Shown: positions 1-9,395 of the stretch, piece by piece | Layout: each line of letters starts with the position of its first letter | How positions within the stretch are numbered: the first letter of the stretch is position 1 | Source of the DNA: Triticum aestivum | Lineage: Eukaryota > Streptophyta > Magnoliopsida > Poales > Poaceae | Direction: 5' to 3' | Assembly (NCBI RefSeq): GCF_018294505.1 | Contig: NC_057795.1 | Span: 226,904,826-226,968,825 of the forward strand | Length of the DNA stretch: 64,000 nucleotides | Made by a program: the position numbers and the translations under genes | The notes under the pieces: model-generated | Told to the model about the DNA's origin: nothing | The model's input: the letters and a program-made list of their open reading frames with translations, nothing else | Databases searched by the model: none

Positions 1-170
1 CAACAAGCATAACATTTTGGATAGAGCTATCATGTGAGATGGTCACATTACCAAGGCCAACCACCTTACCTTTTGAGTTATCACCGAAGGTGACATACTT
101 TCTGGGACCATCATTTTTGGCAACCTCATGAAACATGTCCTTATCTCCGATCATGTGATTGCTACATCCA
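1..170 (-). pseudogene. Copia B pol fragment, start of the GAG-pre-integrase region
   Basis: The minus-strand translation contains CSNHMIGDK and VTFGDNSKG, which is the conserved stretch directly after the LDSG protease active site in Copia polyproteins. The reading frame runs off the left edge of the window. It is cut at 170 by the insertion of D, so the polyprotein cannot be made from this copy. I see no stop codon within this short piece. Confidence 0.8.
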
Positions 171-360
171 TGTCGGTGTCCAAAAGTAGGGGCTCTCCCT
201 TTTGACCCCTTTACTTGTGCACGGGCAGTCGGAGCCACGCGCCATGGCCGCACATAGCAGGGCAAAGGAGGGAAGATGGAGAGAAGCCGAAGGCACGAGA
301 CAAACAAGGCGACATCAAGGACCGAGGCCACAGAGAGCAGATGGGCGGAGCGGGTTCCCT

Positions 361-735
361 CGGCAAGACCCTTGCCGGGGCTACCCTTGCCCGGGGCAGC
401 CTTAGTAGCCCCGGCAAGCCCCTTGCTAGGGCAGCTCACCCACACCAGCAGAGTGGGCCACCCTCGAGCCCACGGTCTCCAACACCACCAACCACGTTGC
501 GCCAGGGGTCGAGAGGAACCTCCATGGTGGCATGCAGATCTTTGTGAAGACAAAGAATATCCAAGATCAGATGAGGATTGGGAGGCAACAATCCTCGTCA
601 AGATTCTTACCAAGGAAACTCACAAGACCCCCGGCAAGGTCCTTGCCGGGGATGACAGCGCGCCACGGCAAGACCCTTGCTAGGCCACCCAGCAAGTCCC
701 TTGCTGGGCCACCCGGCAAGACCCTTGCCGAAGGC
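361..735 (+). repeat. Array of short GGCAAG...CTTGCC hairpins in the D LTR
   Basis: At least six near-palindromes of the form CGGCAAGACCCTTGCCG recur here, for example at 361-377, about 412-430, 631-653, about 665-682, about 690-708 and about 714-731. Each pairs GGCAAG with CTTGCC or a one-base variant. The same array is present in the right LTR at about 13,780-14,140 with different substitutions. It lies upstream of the TATA box, in the presumed U3 part. E inserted just after the last unit. Confidence 0.75.
520..622 (+). other. Polyubiquitin-like fragments 1 and 2 in the D LTR
   Basis: Bases 520-552 read as LHGGMQIFVKT, i.e. the junction between two ubiquitin repeats (…LRGG followed by MQIFVKT) with one CGT-to-CAT change. 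Bases 553-577 then give KNIQDQMRI, resembling ubiquitin residues around KAKIQDKEGI, as if residues 8-26 had been deleted. Bases 581-622 resemble a second junction (GGAGGC…ATCCTCGTCAAGATTCTTACC, compared with the IFVKTLT codons). The right LTR has the same segments at 13,928-14,018. This is inferred from recall of ubiquitin codons, not from an alignment. Confidence 0.55.
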
Positions 736-745
736 GACAGCGGGG

Positions 746-2348
746 TGATGTCTACTACACAACCTTCTTCTTGTAGATGTTGTTGGGCCTGCAAGTGCAT
801 GGGTTTGTAGGACAGTAGCAAATTTCCCTCAAGTGGATGACCTAAGGTTTATCAATCTGTGGGAGGCGTAGCATGAAGATGGTCTCTCTCAAACAACCCT
901 GCAACCAAATAACAAAGAGTCTCTTGTGTCCCCAACACACCCAATACAATGGCAAATTGTATAGGTGCACTAGTTAGGCAAAGAGATGGTGATACAAGTG
1001 CAATATGGATGGTAGATATAGGTTTTTGTAATGTGAAATAATAAAAACATCAAGGTAACTAATGATAAAAGTGAGCGTAAACGGTATTGCAATGGTAGGA
1101 AACAAGGCATAGGGTTCATACTTTCACTAGTGCAAGTTCTCTCAACAATAATAACATAGATAGATCATATAACAGTCCCTCAACATGCAACAAAGAATCT
1201 CTCCAAAGCCAGCAATAGCGGAGAACAAACGAAGAGATTATGGTAGGGTATGAAACCACCTCAAAGTTATTCTTTCGGATTGATCTATTCAAGAGTTCGT
1301 ACTAGAATAACACCTTAAGACACAAATCAACCAAAACCCTAATGTCACCTAGATACTCCATTGTCACCTAAGGTATCCATGGGCATGATTATACGATATG
1401 CATCACACATTCTCAGATTCATCCAACCAACACAAAGTACTTCAAAGAGTGCCCCAAAGTTTCTACCAGAGAATCAAGAAAACGTGTGCCAACCCCTATG
1501 CATAGGTTCATGGGCGGAACCCGCAAGTTTGTCACCAAAACATACATCAAGTGGCACGTGATATCCCATTGTCACCACAGATAAACACGACAAGACATAC
1601 ATCAATTGTTCTCAAATCAAAGAGTCAATCCGATAAGATAACTTCAAGAGGGAAACTCAATTCATCACAAGAGAGTAGAGGGGGAGAAAAATCATAAGAT
1701 CCAACTATAATAGCAAAGCTCGCGATACATCAAGATCGTGCCATAGAGAGAACACGAGAGAGAGAGAGATCAAACACATAGCTACTGGTACATACCCTCA
1801 GCCCCGAAGGTGAATTACTCCCTCCTCGTCATGGATAGCACTGGGATGATGAAGATGGCCACCGGTGATGGGTTCCCCCTCCGACAGGGTATTGGAACGG
1901 TCTCCCGAGAGGTTTTTGGTGGCTACAGAGGCTTGCGGTGGTGGAACTCCTGATCTATCTTTATTTTTGATGTTTTTAGGGTATATGGGAATATATAGAC
2001 GAAAGAAGTCGGTCAGGGGAGCCTCGACGGGCCCATGAGAGGGTAGGGCGCGCCCCCTATCTCGTGGCCTCCTTGATGATCTTCTGACGTGAACTCCAAG
2101 TCTCCCGGATCATATTCTTCCTAAAAATCACACTCCCGAAGGTTTCATTCCGTTTGGACTCAGTTTGATATTCCTTTTCTTCGAAATACTGAAACAGGCA
2201 ATAAAACAGCAATATGGGTTGGGCCTCCGGTTAATAGGTTAGTCCCAAAAGTAATATAAAAGTGTATAATAAAGCCCATAATCATTCAAAACAGATAATA
2301 AAATAGCATGAATGCTTCATAAATTATAGATACGTTGGAGACGTATCA
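746..2348 (-). repeat. 3' LTR of E
   Basis: This 1,603-bp LTR matches 6,461-8,078 with scattered substitutions and small indels. It ends (plus-strand sense) at GACGTATCA directly before the purine tract. A TATA-like ATATATAG lies at about 1,990-1,998 on the plus strand, read as CTATATAT on the element's sense strand. Confidence 0.9.
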
Positions 2349-2363
2349 GCATCCCCAAGCTTA
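2349..2363 (-). promoter_or_regulatory. Polypurine tract of E
   Basis: On the minus strand the bases next to the 3' LTR read AAGCTTGGGGATGC followed by TGATACGTC. This is where plus-strand DNA priming is expected. The same string also occurs four more times inside E (see the 3,910-4,714 entry). Confidence 0.65.
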
Positions 2364-5300
2364 ATTCCTGCTCGTCCTCGAGTAGGTAAATGATAAAAGA
2401 AAGAATTTATGAAGTGTGAATGCTAGAAGGTGCAGAAGTTTGATCAATGATAATTTCAATCACCTTTTCTAGCATGATTATATGTCATAACAGTAGTTCA
2501 TCTCATAAAACTTCTCACGAACAAGTAACAAGCAATTCACATGTTAAAGCATAGACCATAAACTTTCTTGAAAACTAGCAAACTTCATTCTTAGTCATCA
2601 AACAATTGCAATTCATCCTATTTTCAGGAATAGCAAACTCCACATACTCAACTATCATATAGTCTTCTATAATTGCTAACACTCATGCAATACTAATGGT
2701 TATGGAGTTTTAATCGGACACTGAGAAAGATAGGGGCTTATAGTGTTGCCTACCAACGTATTCACATTTGGGTGATGTCAAATAGTTCATGCTAACTTAC
2801 ATCCAATTGGATATATATATATCAGGATCTTTCCAACACGAGGTGCTTGCCAAGGATAAAATGAAAAAGGGAAAGGTGAAGATCACCTTGACTCTTGCAT
2901 AAAGTAAAACACATAAAGTAAAAGATAGGCCCTTCGCAGAGGGAAGCTGAGGTTGTCATGCGCTTTTAGGGTTGGATACACAAAATCTTAATGCGAAAGA
3001 ACGTCACTTTATATTGCCACTTGTATATGGACCTTTATTATGCAGTCCGTCGCTTTTATTGCTTCCATAACAAGATCGTACAAAGCTTATTTTCTCTGCA
3101 CTAATAAGTCATGCATATTTAGAGAGCAATTTTTATTGCTTGCACCGATGACAACTTACTTGAAGGATCTTACTCAATCCATAGGTAGGTATGGTGGACT
3201 CTCATGGCAAAAACTGGGTTTAAGGATATTTGGAAGCACAAGTAGTATCTCTACTTGGTGCAAGGAATTTTGGCTAGCATGAGGGGGAAAGGCAAGCCCA
3301 ACATGTTTGAATTATCCATGACAATATACTTTAATTGAGATGCGCAAAAACATAACCCATTACGTTGTGTTCCTTGTCCAACATCAACTCTTTAGCATGT
3401 CATACTTAATGAGTGCTCCCAATTATAAAAGATGTCTAAGATAGTATATTTATATGTGAAATCTCTCTTCCTTCAATATTCTTTCATGAATTGTTCAAAT
3501 GACCAATAAGATGCTTGCTAACCTTCAATAAATTTACAACCTCTACTTCTTAGATGTGAAGTCATTACTCCCCATGGAATAAGCAATGAGACATATATAA
3601 TTTCAGATTTGTGACATTCAACTCATTCAACCATTTACTCAAAGGATATAAGTGAAGCACACGAGTAAATGAAAAACTACTCCAAAAAGATATAAGTGAA
3701 GATCAATGAGTAGCTAAATAATTATGTAGCTATATGAAGACTCTCTCCCATTAAAGAATTTCAGATCTTGGTATTGTATTCAAAGAGAAAGCAAAACAAA
3801 ATAAAATGACATTGCAAGGATAGCACAACTCATGTCAAGAAGCAAAAACTTAGGCTCAACCGATATTAACCGATAGTTGTTGAAGAAGAAAGGTGGGATG
3901 CCTACCGGGGCATCCCCAAGCTTAGATGCTTGAGACTTCTTGAAATATTATCTTGGGGTGCCTTGGGCATCCCCAAGCTTGAGCTTTGTGTCTCCTTAAT
4001 TCCTCTCATATCATGGTTTCTCTTTTTATCAAAAGCTTCATCCACACCAAACTCAACAAGAACTCGTGAGATAGGTTAGTATAAACCAATGCAAAACCTT
4101 ATCATCTTCTACTGTAACAAATCACTAAAATTATTATTCAACACTGTATACCAAATGCTTCTGCATATTTAACACTCCTATCCTCAAATAGAATCATCAA
4201 ACAAGCAAACATATGCAAACAATGCAAACATAACAACAATCTGCCAAAACAGTACAGTCTGTAAAGAATGCAAGAGTATCAATACTTCCCTAACTCCAAA
4301 AATTATGAGAAAAATACTACGCTGTATAAGATTTATCAGAGCTCATTATGCAAAAAGTTTCAACATTATATCATTCTCTTACTTTTCTAGGGAATTTTTG
4401 AAACAGCGGTAAACTTTCTGTTTTCAAACAGCAACATGTATACTAGCAAAATAAGCATTGCAAAGGCTATCCTTGACTTTTTTATTGAAACTAAAGATTC
4501 AAAACATTATTATAAATAACAGCAAGCAAAAACTAACAAGATAAAATGACGCTCCAAGCAAAACCGATATCATGTGGTGAATAAAAATATAGCTCCAAGT
4601 AAAGTTACCGATGAACGAAGACGAAAGAGGGGATGCCTTCCGGGGCATCCCCAAGCTTAGGCTCTTGGTTGTCCTTGAATATTACCTTGGGGTGCCTTGG
4701 TCATCCCCAAGCTTAGGCTCTTGCCACTCCTTATTCCATAGTCCATCGAATCTTTACCCAAAACTTGAAAACTCCACAACACAAAACTCAACAAAAAACT
4801 CATAAGCTCCGTTAGTATAAAAAAATAAAACCACCACTTAGGTACTGTAATGAACTCATTATGAATTCATAATGGTATAATACCTATTGTATTCCAACTT
4901 ATCTATGGTTCATACCACCTAATACTAGCCATAGATTCATCAAAATAAGCAAACAACACATAGAAAATAGAATCTGTCAAAAACAGAACAGTCTGTAGTA
5001 ATCTGTATCAAACGTATACTTCTGGAACTCCAACAATCCTACCAAATTAGGAAGACCTAAGAAATTTGTGTACTAATCGATAGCAAAAAGAATCAGATCA
5101 AGAGCACGTTTCTGTGAATTAAAAAAAACTAATTTACGGAGTGCAAAAGTTTCTGATTCTCAGCAGGATCAACACAACTATCACCGTAAGCTATCCTTAA
5201 GGTCTTACTTGACAATTTATTGAAACAAAAGCTATAAAACATGATTAATACAGTAGCATAATCATGTGAACACACAAAAACAGTAAGGATAAATATTGGG

Positions 5301-5364
5301 TTGTCTCCCAACAAGCGCTTTTCTTTAATGCCTTTCCAGCTAGGCATAAAGATGACAATGATGC
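2364..5364. other. Non-coding interior of E
   Basis: These 3 kb are AT-rich with no convincing reading frame on either strand. In a complete Athila-like element, gag-pol and any later genes would lie here; they are absent. The stretch holds purine-tract copies and a hairpin at 3.9-4.7 kb and a conserved tail (TTGTCTCCCAACAAGCGC) near 5,290-5,320. Element F has a similar tail near 45,000. Confidence 0.6.
3910..4714 (-). repeat. Reiterated purine-tract-like motifs and hairpin in E
   Basis: The string GCATCCCCAAGCTT recurs at 3,910-3,923, 3,967-3,980, 4,645-4,658 and, with one change, 4,701-4,714. It equals the purine tract at 2,349-2,362. A perfect 9-bp stem GGGGATGCC / GGCATCCCC with a 6-base loop is at 4,629-4,652. 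The two pairs are arranged alike (about 57 bp apart), suggesting a duplicated block. Confidence 0.75.
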
Positions 5365-6323
5365 TCACATAAAAGATAAGAATTGGAACATAACGGGAGC
5401 ATCATGAAGCACATGACTAGCACATTTAAGTCTAACCCACTTCCTATGCATAGGGATTTTGTGAGCAAACAACTTATGGTAACAATAATTAACTAACATA
5501 GGAAGGTAAAACAAGCATAGCTTCAAGATTTCAAGCACGTAGGGAGGAAACTTAATATTTTTGCAATTCCTACAAGCATATGTTCCTCCCTCAAAATAAT
5601 TTTCAGTAGCATCATGAATGAATTCAACAATATAACCAGCACCTAAAGCATTCTTTTCATGATCTATAAGCATAGAAATTTACTACTCTCCACATAAGCA
5701 AATTTCTTCTCATGAATAGTAGTGGGAGCAAACTCAACAAAATAATTATCATGTGAGGCATGATCCAATTGAAAACTAAAATCATGATGACAAGTTTCAT
5801 GGTTATCATTATTCTTAATAGCGTACGATTCATCACAATAATCATCATAGATATCAACTTTGTTCTCATAATCAATTGGAACCTCTTCCGAAATAGTGGA
5901 TTCATCACTAAATAAAGGCATGTCCTCTCCAAATCCACTTTCATATTCATCACAACAAGATTCAACATCCTCCAAAATAGTGGGATCACTACTTCCTAAA
6001 GTTGACACTCTTCCAAACCCAATTTCATCAATATAATCATCATAAATAGGAGGCATGCTTTCATCATAATAAATATTCTCATCAAAACTTGGGGGACTAA
6101 AAATATCATATTCATCAAACATAGCTTCCCCAAGCTTGTGGCTTTGCATATCATTAGCATCATGGATATTCAAGGAATTCATACTAACAACATTGCAATC
6201 ATGCTCATCATTCAAAGATTTAGTATCAAACATTCTATAGATTTCTTCTTCTAGCACTTGAGCACAATTTTCCTTTCTATCATACTCACGAAAGGTATTA
6301 AAAAGATGAAGCGTATGAGACAA
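5365..6323 (-). pseudogene. Acidic conserved reading frame of non-autonomous element E
   Basis: A 219-residue frame (6,323-5,664) and a 102-residue frame (5,673-5,365) on the minus strand look like one protein broken by a frameshift. The first is very rich in Asp, Glu, Tyr and Ser; the second contains PMHRKWVRLKC. Element F encodes PMHRKRVILRC in the same relative place, and both share an upstream KSLNDEH / KSLDEHACH stretch, so the frame is conserved between two different elements. I recognise no enzyme motif. It may be a remnant or replacement of gag; the function is unknown. Confidence 0.55.
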
Positions 6324-6432
6324 ACTTAATTCCTTTTTTTGGTAGTTTTCTTTTATAAACTAAACTAGTGATAAAATAAGAAACAAAAAGTTTCGATTGC
6401 AAGATCTAATGATATACCTTCAAGCACTCACC

Positions 6433-6450
6433 TCCCCGGCAACGGCGCCG
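6433..6450 (-). promoter_or_regulatory. Primer-binding site of E
   Basis: On the minus strand this reads GGCGCCGTTGCCGGGGA, the tRNA-complementary tract typical of Athila-type plant Gypsy elements. It lies 10 bases inside the 5' LTR (6,461). Confidence 0.75.
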
Positions 6451-6460
6451 GAAAAGAGCT

Positions 6461-8078
6461 TGATGTCTACTACACAACCTTCTTCTTGTAGACGTTGTTG
6501 GGCCTGCAAGTCCACAGGTTTGTAGGACAGTAGCAAATTTCCCTCAAGTGGATGACCTAAGGTTTATCAATCCGTGGGAGGCGTAGGATGAAGATGGTCT
6601 CTCTCAAACAACCCTGCAACCAAATAACAAAGAGTCTCTTGTGTCCCCAACACACCCAATACAATGGCAAATTGTATAGGTGCACTAGTTCGGCGAAGAG
6701 ATGGTGATACAAGTGCAATATGGATGGTAGATATAGGTTTTTGTAATCTGAAATAATAAAAAAAGCAAGGTAACTAATGATAAAAGTGAGCATAAACGGT
6801 ATTGCAATGGTAGGAAACAAGGCATAGGGTTCATACTTTCACTAGTGCAAGTTCTCTCAACAATAATAACATAGATAGATCATATAATAGTCCCTCAACA
6901 TGCAACAAAGAGTCACTCCAAAGCCACTAATAGCAGATTACAAACGAAGAGATTATGGTAGGGTACGAAACCACCTCAAAGTTATTCTTTCGGATCGATC
7001 TATTCAAGAGGTCGTACTAGAATAACACCTTAAGACACAAATCAACCAAAACCCTAATGTCACCTAGATACTCCATTGTCACCTCAAGTATCCATGGGCA
7101 TGATTATACGATATGCATCACACAATCTCAGATTCATCCAACCAACACAAAGTACTTCAAAGAGTGCCCCAAAGTTTCTACCTGAGAGTCAAGAAAACGT
7201 GTGCCAACCCCTATGCATAGGTTCATGGGCGGAACCCGCAAGTTGGTCACCAAAACATACATCAAGTGGCACGTGATATCCCATTATCACCACAGATAAA
7301 CACGTCAAGACATACATCAAGTGTTCTCAAATCAAAGACTCAATCCGATAAGATAAATTCAAGAGGGAACTCAATTCATCACAAGAGAGTAGAGGGGGAG
7401 AAACATCATAAGATCCAACTATAATAGCAAAGCTCGTGATACAGATCGTGCCATAAAGAGAACACGAGAGAGAGAGAGAGATCAAACACATAGCTACTGG
7501 TACATACCCTCAGCCCCGAAGGTGAATTACTCCCTCCTTGTCATGGATAGCGCCGGGATGATGAAGATGGCCACCGGTGATGGGTTCCCCCTCCGGCAGG
7601 GTACCAGAACGGGCTCCCAAGAGGTTTTTGGTGGCTACAGAGGCTTGCGATGGAGGAACTCCCGATCTATCTTGATTTTTGATGTTTTTAGGGTATATGG
7701 AATATATAGGCGAAAGAAGTCGGTCGGGGGAGCCTCGAGGGGCCCACGAGAGGGTAGGGCAGGCCCAGGGGGGTGGGCGCGCCCCCTGTCTCGTGGCCTC
7801 CTCGATGATCTTCTGACGTGAACTCCAAGTCTCCCGGATTATATTCTTCCTAAAAATCACGCTCCCGAAGGTTTCATTCCGTTTGGACTCCGTTTGATAT
7901 TCCTTTTCTTCGAAATACTGAAACAGGCTATAAAACAACAATATGGGCTGGGTCTCCGGTTAATAGGTTAGTCCCAAAAGTAATATAAAACTGTATAATA
8001 AAGCCCATAATCATTCAAAACAGATAATAAAATAGCACGAATCCTTCATAAAATTATAGATACATTGGAGACGTATCA
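6461..8078 (-). repeat. 5' LTR of E
   Basis: This 1,618-bp LTR begins TGATGTCTACTACACAACC on the plus strand and ends in ACGTATCA, flanked by CGGGG. A TATA-like element read on the minus strand as CTATATATTCC lies near 7,700-7,708. It would drive transcription leftwards through E. Confidence 0.9.
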
Positions 8079-8202
8079 CGGGGCCACTGCCAGGCCCGCA
8101 CCAACCAAGTCCCCACCGCCGTTCGCATGCGGTTGCCAGCCCAACCAGCGGTGCAGGCACCTACGTGGCAACACGCAGCTTCCAGGCCAACTCAGCACAT
8201 AC

Positions 8203-8237
8203 CTATGTGGTGGCATGTAGATCCTCGTGGAGGCTCC
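8203..8237 (+). other. Polyubiquitin-like fragment 3 in the D LTR
   Basis: CTATGTGGTGGCATG followed by TAGATCCTCGTGGAGG parallels the ubiquitin repeat junction codons (LRGG-MQIFVK), with the CAG codon changed to TAG. The right-LTR copy at 14,272-14,306 reads CTGCGTCGCGGCATGTAG, closer still to LRGGM. This is inference from codon-level similarity. Confidence 0.5.
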
Positions 8238-8479
8238 ACCACCGCGCCACCTCAGGTGCCTGCCTACCTACATGGCACCGCATGCATCGCTGGACAGGGC
8301 GCGTGTCGAAGCGAGGAGGGGCGGCGACGAACGGGACGGGCCTTGCTCAAGTCCCCGATAAAGCAATAGGACACCTAAGCTGCGCATTAAATGCGTCTTG
8401 TCCTATAATACGAGCGATAAGCTCTCAGCACTGTAGGCCTTTCCACCTCCTGTGTGCCACTGTGGCAGCCCCTTTCGCC

Positions 8480-8488
8480 TATAAAAGG
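8480..8488 (+). promoter_or_regulatory. TATA box of the D 5' LTR
   Basis: TATAAAAGG follows a CCTTTCGCC context and is preserved in the right LTR at 14,550-14,558. It fits plus-strand transcription of D, starting about 30 bases downstream and leaving roughly 220 bases of R/U5. Confidence 0.7.
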
Positions 8489-8735
8489 AGGCCCATGGCA
8501 TACTGGAGAAGGATTCGGCTTTTTCGAACCACACAACACCCATAGCTAGTTCAAGAGCTCAAGAACACTCAATACATCCACCACAGTAGGACTAGGGTTT
8601 TACGCATCCCCGTGGCCTGAACCTGGGTAAACGACCCTTGTGCTGACTGTTGATCCTGCTCTTCTCATAACGCCGTGCCCCGCAACCATAGTAGGGATTC
8701 TTGTGATCCCATAGGTGTCGTTTCCCACCGACATA

Positions 8736-8756
8736 TTTGGCGCGCCAGGTAGGGGG
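8736..8756 (+). promoter_or_regulatory. Primer-binding site of D
   Basis: TTTGGCGCGCCAGGTAGGGG begins 2 bases after the 5' LTR. This type of tract is typical of Tat-like plant Gypsy elements and sets the plus orientation of D. Confidence 0.75.
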
Positions 8757-9395
8757 TGCAATTGTGAGAATCTGGTCCAGTAGTTGGCCTAGCAGTTCTT
8801 CATCACCACGGCTCCCGCGGAGAAGGTGGCCAAGGGAGCGATGCTGCCTGCGAGCATGAAGGATGCCAGGGCGGTGATGAAAAAGCTAAGTCATGCCAAA
8901 CTTTAAACATTTCTCCTTAATATAAGGTTATCGTCCTCGGAGACTCGGCCTATGTATGGGAAACCTGTGCACAGAGGGGCTCTCCTGCAATTGGCAACGC
9001 CCTTGTTCTGTTTCGAGTCCGCTCAACTGCTCAAGTAGCCGCGTCGAGGGCGGCAGGGTAGCCTTCCGCGATTAGCAACGCTCTCAACTTTGACTTGAGT
9101 CAAGCTCGACATATCAATCGGCCGTGTTAAGGGCGGTAAGGTGGTTCGCCCGGCAGCAAGCGCACCCGGCAGGCTAATGGGGATCCGTCCTCAAGACGCC
9201 GCCCTGGGTTTACGCGCCGACAAGCCTACCTAGTTAACGTAGGGTGGACGTACAAAGGAAAATCGAACAGGAAAATAACATGCATAATGTCAGAAGTACT
9301 GCAGAGTTATATTACATAAATTGCCGCCGCGGTTCTAACTAAAGATAGAAATTGTCTTGGTCATGAAACTGCAGAGACGATAAGGAACGGGGTGC
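8757..9395. other. Leader region of D, no gene seen
   Basis: This stretch between the PBS and the 3' end of the antisense gene holds no convincing frame. A gag would start here in an autonomous element. It is GC-rich with short CGGCAGG-type repeats. Confidence 0.5.

Larger units (their letters stand above)
746..8078 (-). mobile_element. Athila-like (Sabrina/WHAM-type) non-autonomous LTR element E
   Basis: The element runs from TGATGTCTACTACACAACC to GAGACGTATCA with two LTRs of about 1.6 kb and a perfect CGGGG duplication (741-745 and 8,079-8,083). The PBS next to the right LTR and the purine tract next to the left LTR show minus orientation. The 4.1-kb interior has no protease, integrase or RT, only one acidic reading frame. 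It is inserted in the 5' LTR of D. The family name is from memory of Triticeae LTR ends and is uncertain. Confidence 0.88.
171..8733 (+). repeat. 5' LTR of D, interrupted by element E
   Basis: The LTR consists of 171-745 and 8,084-8,733 and aligns along its whole length with 13,586-14,803. The first bases differ: the right copy has about 8 extra bases between TGTCG and the shared CAAAAGTAGGGG. The CGGGG at 741-745 is repeated at 8,079-8,083, marking the insertion of E. The LTR carries a TATA box near its end, an array of small GC-rich hairpins, and polyubiquitin-like junctions. Confidence 0.88.

Noticed and set aside
276..683. 135-residue plus-strand frame in the D LTR
   Set aside because: It lies in U3, crosses the hairpin array and is not preserved in meaning between LTRs. 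Only the short ubiquitin-like pieces are noted.
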